Assembly (NCBI GenBank): GCA_002327885.1
Contig: DCUS01000059.1
Coordinates: 1 to 13,648 of the forward strand
DNA: 13,648 bases
Reading direction: 5' to 3'
From: Syntrophaceae bacterium UBA2208
GTDB lineage: Bacteria; Desulfobacterota; BSN033; UBA1163
The position numbers were made by a program, and so were the translations under genes. Under the pieces are notes generated by a model. The model worked only from the letters and a program-made list of their open reading frames with translations. It was not told the origin of the DNA and did not search any database. Shown here in pieces: positions 1 to 7,134 of the stretch (the stretch's first letter is position 1; each line of letters begins with the position of its first letter).

Positions 1-698
1 TAACGCGCTGTCATGTGGGTGATCACCGACCTCCAACGCGTCAGATCAACCCCATTCTTTTTGGCTATCTCTAACCCCTCTTTGACTGCCTTCGCACAGG
101 CCATCAACTGAGGAAGAGCGAACGTAAGCGTATTGTTCGTGGAGATCCCTTTTGAGGTCAGGACCTTGATGACTTCATACCCTTCCTTTGACCCTGGAAC
201 TTTAATCATCACATTCGGACTGAGGCTGGCCAGTTCAATGGCCTGAGAGATCATCTTTTCCTTATCCGTCAAAACTCTCGGATCCACCTGACCTGAAAGA
301 TATCCATATTGATATTGGGACTGTTTAAAAACTCCCAGATACATCTCTGCTCCTCGTCTGACCATTTCCTTATAAGTCAACCAGAAGAGAATCTCTTTAT
401 CCACACAAGGGTTTTCTTCGATTAGGCGATCCACCATCTGAGCGACAAGGGATTCATTTGTTTTAATCACCCCCAGGGAAAGAGGAGGGTTGGTGGTCAC
501 TCCCCGGAAAAGAGCCCTTTCAGGGCGCTCAGGGTCATACAGTCTCTTTAGTTGTTCTCGAAGTTCTTCGACCCGGTGGGATGGCGCTTTTTTAAGCATC
601 CCCTCCACCCAGGAGGAATAAATTAAAGGTGAGGAGTCCCACCAGATCTCCAATCCGGGGTGAGTCTCCATTAACCTTTCTAAAGGACTCTTCTTCAT
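1..698 (-). CDS. Transaldolase-family Schiff-base aldolase (C-terminal end missing)
   Basis: The reading frame starts at ATG 698 and stays open for 232 codons to the left window edge, so the C-terminus is absent. Visible family marks are an early Asp in IWWDSSP (residue 21), VTTNPPL (67-73), IKVPGSKEG (165-173) with Lys166 in the place of the Schiff-base lysine, and GISTNNTLTFALPQ (184-197). Transaldolases and fructose-6-phosphate aldolases use this lysine to cleave or transfer dihydroxyacetone units. The start overlaps the stop of the aminotransferase as ATGA, which suggests coupled translation and a shared pathway. The usual Thr or Ala after KVP is replaced by Gly-Ser, and the N-terminus is longer than in FSA-type enzymes, so the substrate need not be a standard sugar phosphate. 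The family call is firm. The reaction is not known. Confidence 0.85.
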   Translation of the reverse strand, partial: MKKSPLERLMETHPGLEIWWDSSPLIYSSWVEGMLKKAPSHRVEELREQLKRLYDPERPERALFRGVTTNPPLSLGVIKTNESLVAQMVDRLIEENPCVDKEILFWLTYKEMVRRGAEMYLGVFKQSQYQYGYLSGQVDPRVLTDKEKMISQAIELASLSPNVMIKVPGSKEGYEVIKVLTSKGISTNNTLTFALPQLMACAKAVKEGLEIAKKNGVDLTRWRSVITHMTAR

Positions 699-1807
699 GC
701 CTTCTTCTCCTTTTTTCTGTTCTCCAAATATTTTTTAATGGCGTGGACGCACAGGGAGTTTTCTTCATGAGTGCCCAGGCTGATCCGGAAGAATCCCTTC
801 CGCCCTCGAAGAGGAGCAAAATATTTAATGATGACGCCCGCTTTCTGAAAAACATGATCGACAATCTCCTGCCCCGTGGCTCCCGTATCCGTGGCGTCGA
901 TGAGAACATAATTCCCATGGGAGTAATAAGGTTTGACCCCGGGAATCTTCGAAAGTTCTTTGCATATATATTCCACGCCGGCATTGTTGTAAGCAGCCTT
1001 CCGTTCCAATTCTTCTCCTTCATCGAGAGCTGCCTCGGCCGCGGCCATGGCGAGGAGACTGGTGTTCCAGGGGATCTGTATCTTTCGGAAATAGTCTATC
1101 AATTTCTCATCGGCGAGGGCATATCCGAATCGAATGCCAGCCATCCCGTAGGCCTTGGAAAACGTATGAGCCACAATCAGATGATTATATTTTCGAATCA
1201 GAGGAGCCTTCGATTCGTGCTCAGGATGATATTCTAAATAAGCTTCGTCGATCAGAGTAGGAATTCCGAGTTCGACGATCTTCATCAGATCATCGTCAGA
1301 GATAAAATCCCCTGTCGGATTATTAGGGGTACAGACAATGATCACTTTGATTCGTGGTGTGACCGCACGAAGCATGGCCGGGATATCGTATTGAAGATCG
1401 GGGGTCATATCCACCGCAACGACACTTCCTCCAACCACTCTCGCCCGGATGCTATAAAGTGAAAAGGTGGGATTGGGAAGCAACACTTCGTCTCCGGGCG
1501 AGACAAAGAGTCTCATGATCATATCAATGATCTCCGAAGAACCATGGCTGATAAAAACGTTTTCTGGTCCCAAGTCGTATCGTCTTGCAATCTTGGCCCG
1601 GATGCGGGGCCCATTGTCGGGGTAACGATTTCCCGATTTGGCCGCCTCGAAAACGGCCTGGAGCACTTTCTCCGAAGGTGGAATTGGATTTTCATTAACC
1701 ATCATTCTTTTCAACTCAGGGTTGGACCAGGCAATCAATAAATCCTCAGTGCCATAAGGTTTGACCTGATCCATCCAGGGAACTAAAAAACGATTGAGAT
1801 CGACCAT
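695..1807 (-). CDS. PLP-dependent aminotransferase, class I/II, histidinol-phosphate aminotransferase-like
   Basis: This 370-residue protein has the usual HisC length and motifs. They are GSSEIIDM (89-96) for the cofactor phosphate loop, CTPNNPTG (159-166), LIDEAYLEY (185-193) with Asp187 and Tyr190 contacting PLP, TFSKAYGMAGIRFGY (215-229) with Lys218 as the Schiff-base lysine, and Arg341 in FFRISLG as the expected carboxylate-binding arginine. ATG 1807 is preceded by GGGAGG five bases upstream. No histidine-biosynthesis genes are nearby. Instead it sits behind a GntR regulator and a candidate operator and overlaps a transaldolase-like gene by ATGA. It is therefore more likely a catabolic transaminase than the biosynthetic HisC. 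The amino donor is unknown, and the related threonine-phosphate decarboxylase (CobD) is a less likely alternative. Confidence 0.88.
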   Translation of the reverse strand: MVDLNRFLVPWMDQVKPYGTEDLLIAWSNPELKRMMVNENPIPPSEKVLQAVFEAAKSGNRYPDNGPRIRAKIARRYDLGPENVFISHGSSEIIDMIMRLFVSPGDEVLLPNPTFSLYSIRARVVGGSVVAVDMTPDLQYDIPAMLRAVTPRIKVIIVCTPNNPTGDFISDDDLMKIVELGIPTLIDEAYLEYHPEHESKAPLIRKYNHLIVAHTFSKAYGMAGIRFGYALADEKLIDYFRKIQIPWNTSLLAMAAAEAALDEGEELERKAAYNNAGVEYICKELSKIPGVKPYYSHGNYVLIDATDTGATGQEIVDHVFQKAGVIIKYFAPLRGRKGFFRISLGTHEENSLCVHAIKKYLENRKKEKKA

Positions 1808-1894
1808 AAAAACCTCCCTGTTTTTTTTGTTAGGGGGCCGCTTCGCTTGAGGAGACCTTCATTTAGGACAAAATATTTCTTGCCTCTCCCCTCA

Positions 1895-1913
1895 CGTCTC
1901 CCGCAGGGAGACG
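1895..1913 (-). other. Perfect 8-bp hairpin in the aminotransferase leader
   Basis: CGTCTCCC and GGGAGACG form a perfect 8-bp stem with a 3-base loop. It lies between the candidate operator and the start codon of the aminotransferase, so it would be in the 5' leader of that mRNA. It is not followed by a T run in either direction, so it does not look like an intrinsic terminator. It could protect the mRNA, slow read-through, or be a small palindromic repeat. Confidence 0.5.
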
Positions 1914-1946
1914 CCCCTCAAACCTCAGGCCCGATCTTACCTAACT

Positions 1947-1962
1947 ACCTATCTATACAGGT
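1947..1962. promoter_or_regulatory. Candidate GntR operator upstream of the aminotransferase
   Basis: ACCTATCTATACAGGT is a 16-bp imperfect inverted repeat with ACCT and AGGT arms. On the minus strand its core reads GTATAGAT, close to the GTnTAnAC core typical of HutC/UTRA-type GntR regulators. Extra half sites flank it: TTACCT at 1937-1942 and AACAGG at 1963-1968. Near-identical sites occur before the ATPase and flavoprotein genes. The inverted repeat and its recurrence are visible. Binding by the encoded regulator is inferred. Confidence 0.6.
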
Positions 1963-1986
1963 AACAGGAAAAAAAATTCTTGTCAA
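1958..1986 (-). promoter_or_regulatory. Candidate sigma-70-type promoter for the aminotransferase
   Basis: A perfect TTGACA lies at 1986-1981, and a weak -10 (TACCTG, 1963-1958) follows at 17-bp spacing, overlapping the candidate operator. The -35 begins only seven bases after the GntR stop codon, and no terminator lies between. The aminotransferase may therefore be read both from here and by read-through from the transporter operon. The -10 is poor, so confidence rests on the -35 and on the same arrangement at two other promoters. Confidence 0.45.
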
Positions 1987-1993
1987 GACTTTT

Positions 1994-2755
1994 TTAGCCT
2001 TTTAGATCGTATCGGTATTTCCCCGATTCGACTTCAAAAATATATTTGTCCCCGCGATGGAAAGCATGAAGCGCCTCCACCGGAATGTTTTTTGAATCAT
2101 AAATAACGCTTTCCAAAAAAATCCCCGAGGATCGCTGAGGAAGCCCTAATAACCTCGCATCCTTTCCGGATAAAGTGACCGCTCGAAAGGTTTGAATGGA
2201 ACGATGGAGTTCAACATGAAACTTTTTCGTCAAGAGGTGGTAAAGGGATCCGGTCAACCGCATTTTTAAAATGTCCTTGTACTCTTTGTAGGGCAGGTAG
2301 CTTCGTTCAATCACTAAAGGGATTTGATTTCCCAGGCGAAGCCGTTCTGTCAAGATGACCATTTTCTCTTTCCCCAACATAAGCTTTTCAGCGACATCGG
2401 GCGGGGCTTCGACCACGGACTGACGGAGGAGCCGGGTCTTTGGAACAATGCCCATCCCGATCATATCGTCCGTAAAACTTGAGATATGCTGCAGGGTATA
2501 CTTCACAGGCGTCAGCGCCCGGCCCAGGACAAAAGACCCCACACCATTTCTCTTCTGAACAAGGCTTTTCGCCACCAGGTTCGAGATGGCCTGCCGGACG
2601 GTGTTCCGGTTGACATGAAAGAGTTCGGAGAGTTTGGATTCGGAAGGCAATTTATCATTGACCGCGTATCGGCCCTTCTGAATCATCTCCATCAGCCAGT
2701 TGCTGATTTGAATATATTTTGGAACCCCCTTTTCCAAACGGAAGGTTTCAGGCAC
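1994..2755 (-). CDS. GntR-family transcriptional regulator with UTRA ligand domain (HutC/PhnF type)
   Basis: This 253-residue regulator has an N-terminal winged helix-turn-helix (about 12-77). It includes KYIQISNWLMEMI, LPSESKLSELFHVNRNTVRQAI as two overlapping segments, and the wing KRNGVGSFV. A UTRA effector-binding domain follows from about 95 to 245 (ILTERLRLGNQIPLVIERSY). It starts with GTG at 2755 behind a G-rich ribosome site, nine bases after the permease stop, so it is the last gene of the transporter operon. Relatives (HutC, NagR, PhnF, FrlR) sense a substrate or intermediate of the pathway they control and usually repress without it. Three copies of a HutC-like operator in this window, one before its own operon, suggest autoregulation and control of the flavoprotein and aminotransferase genes. 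The effector is unknown. Confidence 0.92.
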   Translation of the reverse strand: MPETFRLEKGVPKYIQISNWLMEMIQKGRYAVNDKLPSESKLSELFHVNRNTVRQAISNLVAKSLVQKRNGVGSFVLGRALTPVKYTLQHISSFTDDMIGMGIVPKTRLLRQSVVEAPPDVAEKLMLGKEKMVILTERLRLGNQIPLVIERSYLPYKEYKDILKMRLTGSLYHLLTKKFHVELHRSIQTFRAVTLSGKDARLLGLPQRSSGIFLESVIYDSKNIPVEALHAFHRGDKYIFEVESGKYRYDLKG

Positions 2756-2764
2756 TGTCCCCCC

Positions 2765-4510
2765 CTAAGTGGCACTCATCCCTTTCAATGCCGTTTTTCC
2801 AGTGATCAATCTCATGGCGACCAGCATCCCCACCACAATGAGAATGATGATTGTACACATGGCGTTTGCGCTGGCTGTTCGGCCATCGATATCAAGGAAG
2901 ACAATCTCGATGGCGGCCAGTTTCACTTTCGCCGAGACGAGGAAGATCACCGCGCTGATGGTGGTCATGGACCTCATAAAGAAAAAAGTCATATTGGATA
3001 AGAAAGCCGTTTTCGTAAGCGGAAAGACCACCCGCGTGAAAGTGATGATCGGGTCAGCCCCCAGACTCACCGCAGCCTCTTCAATCGACTTGTCAATCTG
3101 TTTGAGGTTAGCAATGCTGGAAAGCACCCCCAGCGTAAAATTGCAGATGATGATATTGATGATGACAATCCAAAAAGTCCCGTAAATGAAGAAGTAGGGT
3201 TTGTTAAAGGCCAAGATATACCCCAAACCCATGACGATTCCAGGAATGGCTGCCGGCAAGACACTCAGGGTGTAGAGAAATTGCTCCCCTCTGGGTTTCT
3301 TTTTCTCAACGATATATCCTGTTATAAGAGTCAGGGAGGCTCCTCCAATCGCTACCAAAATGGAGACCCAGAGGCTATTCCAGATGGGAGCATACTTATA
3401 AGCAATGATGGATTGCCATTCTCCTTTCAGGATGGAGGCCCAGAATTTGGTCCAGACAGGTGCAATCCCTCCCAGTGAGGGGAAGTCATAATGTTTCAAG
3501 GTGAGGGAAAAATCATAAGGCCAGACCTTGACAAAGGAACCCAGGAAGACGGTGGTAAATACGATGAGGATAAAAATACAGGGAATCCAGCAATAGAGGG
3601 TGAAGGCCCATTTTTTAAAGGGTCGTGAGGGTTGAAGAAATGGACGGGCTTGCCCACTGATCAGGGCGTAACTCTTTTTAGTAAGATAGTAGTTCAGAAG
3701 AAAGGCGGCCACGGAGGGGATGAGGAGGATCACGCTGATGGTTGCTCCCAGGTTGAACCTTTGCATTCCAATGACCTGTTGGTAGATTTCAGTGGCCAGG
3801 ACACTATAATTCCCGCCGATGACGACGGGGACGCCAAAATCGGTAATCGTTAAATTGAAAACCAGTGCAGCGGCGCTCGCAATCCCATATTTGGCTGAAG
3901 GAAGGGTGACCTTATAAAACGTCTTCAGGGAAGAGGCGCCAAGGCTCTGCGCCGCTTCATCCAATCTCGTATCCACGGCGGAAAGGGTGGTATATAGAAT
4001 AAACAGGGCATTGGGGAAACAGTAAAGGCATTCTGCGACGATGATCCCCGTCGCGCCATAGATATTCCAATCCGTATGGAACAGATAACGGGTGATCAAT
4101 CCATTTTTCCCAAACAAAAGGATCAGAGCCAATCCTTGAATGATGGAGGGAGCGATCAGAGGAAGGGTCGAAATTGTGTAGAAGACCCCTTTCCCCCGGA
4201 TGGTCGTCCGGGTCAGTCCATAAGCAAAGAAAAAAGCGAGGATCGTGGTGATGACCGTGGTCACACTGGAGACAATAAGGCTATTGGTCAAAGATCGAAA
4301 CATTCGAGGATTGGTGAAATAGGAAATATAATGTTCAAGTGTGAGGACCTTCCCTCGATAGAAACTGAGCTTACAGATATCATAAACGGGATAGAGCATA
4401 AAAAAAATGAGGACGGCAAGGAGGAATCCCATCGTGACCCCGGTGAGCCACCGGTCACTACTGATGGGATTAGAAATGGTGGAACCTTGGGTCTTCTCTG
4501 TTCGATTCAT
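2765..4510 (-). CDS. ABC transporter permease with two fused domains, putative 2-aminoethylphosphonate type (PhnU2-like)
   Basis: This 581-residue inner-membrane protein contains two binding-protein-dependent permease domains in one chain. Each carries an EAA loop that docks on the ATPase: EAAQSLGASSLKTFYKVTLP (185-204) and EAAVSLGADPIITFTRVVFP (478-497). About twelve hydrophobic segments are visible, including 24-45, 75-98, 112-134, 255-275, 303-325, 376-400 and 552-570. The duplicated form occurs in FbpB, ThiP and the PhnU2-type permeases. The length and the type of binding protein nearby favour PhnU2. The start codon overlaps the ATPase stop as ATGA, which implies coupled synthesis of the two subunits. 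One chain would form the whole translocation pore. The exact substrate is inferred from the binding protein only. Confidence 0.9.
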   Translation of the reverse strand: MNRTEKTQGSTISNPISSDRWLTGVTMGFLLAVLIFFMLYPVYDICKLSFYRGKVLTLEHYISYFTNPRMFRSLTNSLIVSSVTTVITTILAFFFAYGLTRTTIRGKGVFYTISTLPLIAPSIIQGLALILLFGKNGLITRYLFHTDWNIYGATGIIVAECLYCFPNALFILYTTLSAVDTRLDEAAQSLGASSLKTFYKVTLPSAKYGIASAAALVFNLTITDFGVPVVIGGNYSVLATEIYQQVIGMQRFNLGATISVILLIPSVAAFLLNYYLTKKSYALISGQARPFLQPSRPFKKWAFTLYCWIPCIFILIVFTTVFLGSFVKVWPYDFSLTLKHYDFPSLGGIAPVWTKFWASILKGEWQSIIAYKYAPIWNSLWVSILVAIGGASLTLITGYIVEKKKPRGEQFLYTLSVLPAAIPGIVMGLGYILAFNKPYFFIYGTFWIVIINIIICNFTLGVLSSIANLKQIDKSIEEAAVSLGADPIITFTRVVFPLTKTAFLSNMTFFFMRSMTTISAVIFLVSAKVKLAAIEIVFLDIDGRTASANAMCTIIILIVVGMLVAMRLITGKTALKGMSAT

Positions 4511-5598
4511 GAAGACCTCTCTTTTACCGGTGCAGGATAGATGATAAAAGCCTCGGGAGGAAAGTAGAGAAGGACTTCGTCTCCTTGCTTTAACTGTCTC
4601 TGAGTGAACTCTTTTTCAATGACATCCGATATCAACTCTTCTCCGGCCACATTGATGGTTAAACGGACAGCGGCGCCTAAAAAGGTCACCACATCGATTC
4701 TGCCCGGGACGATGTTCGAACGCTCGACATGGTCCGGGGGAGCCTCATATTTAAACACCTCTATCTTCTCCGGCCGGATGGCCAAATAGACATCCTCTTT
4801 GGCTGATTCGCCTTGTTGAGAAATGATGAACTCCCTTGATCCGATATTCACTCGATTTTCTGAGCGAGCACCTTTAAAAAAATTCGATGTTCCGACAAAG
4901 TCGGCAACAAAGCTGGAATTGGGACATTGATAAATCTCAATCGGTTTCCCAACCTGCCGGAACTGGCCTGCCTCCATCACGACCACCCGGTCTGCGATGG
5001 AGAGGGCCTCCTCCTGGTCATGCGTCACATAGATCATCGTTTTCTTTAGCTCCTGCTGTAACCTTTTAATTTCAGCCCTGAGTCGGACCCGAATTTTTGC
5101 ATCCAGGGCGCTCAAGGGTTCATCCAGAAGAAGGACTTGAGGATTGGGCGCAAGGGCCCGAACCAAGGCCACCCGTTGTTGCTGACCTCCGCTCAATTGA
5201 GCAGGATAGAGGTTCCTCCAGTCTCGAAGCCCGATCAGGTCGAGCATTTGATCCACTCTTTCTGCGATATCCTTTTTAGGCTTCTTCCTGACCTTGAGAC
5301 CAAAGGCAATGTTTTCCTCTACCGTCATATTTGGGAAAAGTGCATAAGATTGAAAAACAATCCCAAACTCCCTTTTCTTGGGGGTAAGATCATTGATCAC
5401 CTTTCCATCAAAGAGGATTTTCCCCTTTGTCACTGTTTCAAACCCGGTGATCATCCGGAGAACGGTCGTTTTGCCGCAACCGCTCGGCCCGAGAAAACAG
5501 ACGAATTCTCCTTCCTCGATCTCCAAGTTCACCTGGTCCACGGCGGTCAGAGTCCCGAATTGTTTCGTGAGGTTCTCCAACCTCAGGTTTCTTCCCAT
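4507..5598 (-). CDS. ABC transporter ATP-binding protein, putative 2-aminoethylphosphonate type (PhnT2/PotA-like)
   Basis: The 363-residue ATPase has every catalytic motif. Walker A is GPSGCGKT (37-44), the Q-loop glutamine is at about 83, and the signature LSGGQ is at 135-139. Walker B is VLLLDE (155-160), followed by the D-loop SALD, and the switch histidine is in THDQEEA (His193). A C-terminal TOBE-like domain (about 240-350, with LAIRPEKIEVF) is typical of importers of the spermidine, iron and aminoethylphosphonate groups. ATG 5598 follows AGGAAAGGGA. It is the first gene of the ATPase-permease-GntR operon and lies directly downstream of a candidate operator and promoter. It powers the fused permease encoded next. 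Nothing in it is defective. Confidence 0.93.
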   Translation of the reverse strand: MGRNLRLENLTKQFGTLTAVDQVNLEIEEGEFVCFLGPSGCGKTTVLRMITGFETVTKGKILFDGKVINDLTPKKREFGIVFQSYALFPNMTVEENIAFGLKVRKKPKKDIAERVDQMLDLIGLRDWRNLYPAQLSGGQQQRVALVRALAPNPQVLLLDEPLSALDAKIRVRLRAEIKRLQQELKKTMIYVTHDQEEALSIADRVVVMEAGQFRQVGKPIEIYQCPNSSFVADFVGTSNFFKGARSENRVNIGSREFIISQQGESAKEDVYLAIRPEKIEVFKYEAPPDHVERSNIVPGRIDVVTFLGAAVRLTINVAGEELISDVIEKEFTQRQLKQGDEVLLYFPPEAFIIYPAPVKERSS

Positions 5599-5622
5599 CT
5601 TCCCTTTCCTCCAAACCTGTTT

Positions 5623-5638
5623 ACCTGTTTAAAAAGGT
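5623..5638. promoter_or_regulatory. Candidate GntR operator upstream of the transporter operon
   Basis: ACCTGTTTAAAAAGGT is a 16-bp imperfect inverted repeat. A third half site, ACCTGTTT at 5615-5622, is directly repeated one 8-bp step closer to the gene. The site ends 25 bases before the ATPase start codon and overlaps the likely -10 region. It matches the sites at 1947 and 7083. Because the regulator gene is in this operon, this would be the autoregulatory site. Confidence 0.6.
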
Positions 5639-5666
5639 TTTTAAATGAATTTTAAAAATATGTCAA
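5638..5666 (-). promoter_or_regulatory. Candidate promoter of the ATPase-permease-GntR operon
   Basis: TTGACA at 5666-5661 is followed after 17 bp by TAAAAA (5643-5638), or after 16 bp by TTAAAA. The spacer is AT-rich. The -10 abuts and partly overlaps the operator, an arrangement suited to repression by blocking polymerase. Confidence 0.55.
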
Positions 5667-5762
5667 TCCTGTTGAGGAATCAATTCACTGCCTACGAGGG
5701 GGAGGATTCTAAGAAGGAAATGGGATACATTGTGCTCGTTATGTTTTATCCTCCATAGAGTC

Positions 5763-5796
5763 AAAAAAAAGGCACCCCATACTAAGGCGGGATGCC
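5763..5796 (-). terminator. Intrinsic terminator after the binding-protein gene
   Basis: On the minus strand GGCATCCC pairs with GGGGTGCC (8 bp with one G-T pair) around a 10-base loop, followed by eight T residues (5770-5763). It lies 25 bases after the stop codon of the binding-protein gene. It should separate that transcript from the ATPase operon downstream. Confidence 0.9.
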
Positions 5797-5820
5797 CTGA
5801 GGACCTACCGATCGTTATTA

Positions 5821-6831
5821 TTACTTCAAGAAAAGGCCTTCCCATTTTTTCAGGATATCATCCCGGTTTTTAGCCTGCCAGGAAAAGTCCATCGGATAGA
5901 GTTTAATTTCTGTTAATTTCGGCATATCCGCTCGGGTTGGAATCCCGGGCAAAGTAACGCCTAATTTGAACTCGGAATAAACCTTCATGGCGCTCTGGCT
6001 GATTGCCCAATCTAAAAACTTCTTGGCTGCTTTTGGATTTTTGGCTCCTTTAAGGAGGGCATTGGCCTCCACTTCATAACCTGCTCCTTCCACAGGGAAT
6101 ACAAATTCAACGGGAGCTCCCTGTTTTTTCAATTCGCCCACCACGAAATCGAAGGAGCATCCCACCGCAAACTCTCCCTGAGCCGTCATTTTGGCTGGTC
6201 TCGACCCGCTTTTGATATATTGCCCCATATTTTTATCCAACTTCTTCAAAAACTCCCAACCATCTTCCTTTCCTTCTTTGGCTCCATACATTTGAAGAAG
6301 GCTGGCTATCTGTAAGAAACCCGTCCCGGAAGCAGCGGGGTTGGGCATCGCCAAAAGGCCTTTAAATCCAGGATGGAGCAGATCATTCCATCCCTTTGGC
6401 ATCGGAAGCCCTTTTTCTTTCAACACCTTTGTGTTCACACAGAAGGCGGCGATGTACATATCGATCCCAGCATAAAAATATTTAGGATGGACAAACCTTT
6501 TGTCCAGTTTCTCAACCCCCTTGGGTTTATAAGGCTCTAACATTCCCAACGGAATAAACTGCTCCGTGTTGGTCACCGCCCATCCCCAGATACAATCGGC
6601 CTGAGGATTACCTTTCTCCGCCAGCATTCTCGCGCCTAATTCCCCTGTCGAAAGTCGGATGATATCAATCTCAAGGTCGGAAAGCTCTTTTCTAGCCAGT
6701 TCCAGATATTTTACCGTCTCATCCGTTTCCAGGGAGGTATAAACCGTCACCTTCTCTTTGGCGACAGCCGTTCCTAACAAAAACACTAAACTGATCATGC
6801 TGATCATCAAACCCATCCATTTTCCCTTCAT
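5821..6831 (-). CDS. Periplasmic substrate-binding protein, putative 2-aminoethylphosphonate ABC importer (PhnS2-like)
   Basis: The protein has 336 residues, with a signal peptide of about 24 residues ending TAVA before KEKVTVYTS. There is no lipobox cysteine, so it should be soluble in the periplasm. Features shared with the PhnS2-like family are STGELGARML (61-70), NPQAD (75-79), MLEPYKPKG (97-105), MPNPAASGTG (162-171) and YIKSGSRP (205-212). No adjacent Tyr-Tyr pair is present, which argues against an FbpA-type ferric-iron protein. ATG 6831 has GGAGG eight bases upstream. It delivers ligand to the permease and ATPase encoded downstream on the same strand, yet has its own strong promoter and terminator. 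That fits the excess of binding protein these importers need. Family membership is fairly sure. Aminoethylphosphonate itself as the ligand is unproven, and related amino-phosphonates or phosphate esters are possible. Confidence 0.87.
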   Translation of the reverse strand: MKGKWMGLMISMISLVFLLGTAVAKEKVTVYTSLETDETVKYLELARKELSDLEIDIIRLSTGELGARMLAEKGNPQADCIWGWAVTNTEQFIPLGMLEPYKPKGVEKLDKRFVHPKYFYAGIDMYIAAFCVNTKVLKEKGLPMPKGWNDLLHPGFKGLLAMPNPAASGTGFLQIASLLQMYGAKEGKEDGWEFLKKLDKNMGQYIKSGSRPAKMTAQGEFAVGCSFDFVVGELKKQGAPVEFVFPVEGAGYEVEANALLKGAKNPKAAKKFLDWAISQSAMKVYSEFKLGVTLPGIPTRADMPKLTEIKLYPMDFSWQAKNRDDILKKWEGLFLK

Positions 6832-6935
6832 ACGATTAGCCTCCTTTTTTCTCAGTTACCTTAATGAATTCTTCTCTTCCTTGAAACTCTTAAATCGTCA
6901 CCTCCCCTCTTATATTAAATATTTCAAAATCGATT

Positions 6936-6959
6936 GATATAATTTTAAAATCTTATATC
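6936..6959. repeat. Palindrome overlapping the binding-protein promoter
   Basis: GATATAA at 6936-6942 and TTATATC at 6953-6959 are perfect inverted arms around a 10-base TTTTAAAATC centre. The right arm covers the -10 box of the minus-strand promoter. It differs from the ACCT/AGGT operator, so if it binds a protein, that is probably a different regulator. It could also be chance in AT-rich DNA. Confidence 0.4.
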
Positions 6960-6980
6960 GAAAACAAATATTTTTGTCAA
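6952..6980 (-). promoter_or_regulatory. Strong sigma-70-type promoter for the binding-protein gene
   Basis: TTGACA (6980-6975) and TATAAG (6957-6952) are separated by exactly 17 bp and lie about 120 bases before the start codon. This is the best-matching promoter in the window. No ACCT/AGGT operator lies within it, so the binding protein may be expressed independently of the GntR regulator. Confidence 0.7.
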
Positions 6981-7056
6981 CTTTTAAAATTCCTCAAGTT
7001 TAATATTTCCAAAAATTTCAGGACATGTTGAAGTAAAATGAAAAAATGAAGAAAGG

Positions 7057-7085
7057 TTGACAAAAACACTTTTTTAAATTAGTCC
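7057..7085 (+). promoter_or_regulatory. Candidate promoter of the flavoprotein gene
   Basis: TTGACA at 7057-7062 is followed at 17-bp spacing by a weak TAGTCC (7080-7085) that runs into the candidate operator. The -35 is perfect and the -10 is poor. The same layout is seen at the ATPase and aminotransferase promoters. Confidence 0.45.
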
Positions 7086-7098
7086 TGTCTAAACAGGT
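7083..7098. promoter_or_regulatory. Candidate GntR operator upstream of the flavoprotein gene
   Basis: TCCTGTCTAAACAGGT has perfect CCTGT/ACAGG arms around CTAA and is the most symmetric of the three sites. Its core GTCTAAAC closely fits the HutC-type GTnTAnAC pattern. The distance from the upstream TTGACA is 20 bases, against 22 and 18 at the other two copies. Confidence 0.65.
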
Positions 7099-7134
7099 GG
7101 GCAGCGTAGAATTCCCTCTCTGCCGGGAGGACCT

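Noticed and set aside
629..1237. 202-codon plus-strand reading frame
   Set aside because: It lies antisense inside the clearly conserved aminotransferase gene and shows no family motif. It is a by-product of the codon usage of the real gene.
695..1807. Biosynthetic histidinol-phosphate aminotransferase (hisC)
   Set aside because: The sequence family fits, but there is no his gene nearby, and the gene sits behind a GntR-type operator next to a transporter operon.
1895..1913. Intrinsic terminator after the GntR gene
   Set aside because: The stem is strong but no T run follows on either strand, and it lies downstream of the next promoter.
2486..3001. 171-codon plus-strand reading frame and similar ones over the permease and ATPase
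   Set aside because: It runs antisense across the GntR and permease genes, has no ribosome site and no recognisable domain.
5821..6831. Ferric-iron importer (FbpABC)
   Set aside because: The fused permease fits, but the binding protein has no adjacent tyrosine pair for iron and its motifs match the PhnS2-like group better.
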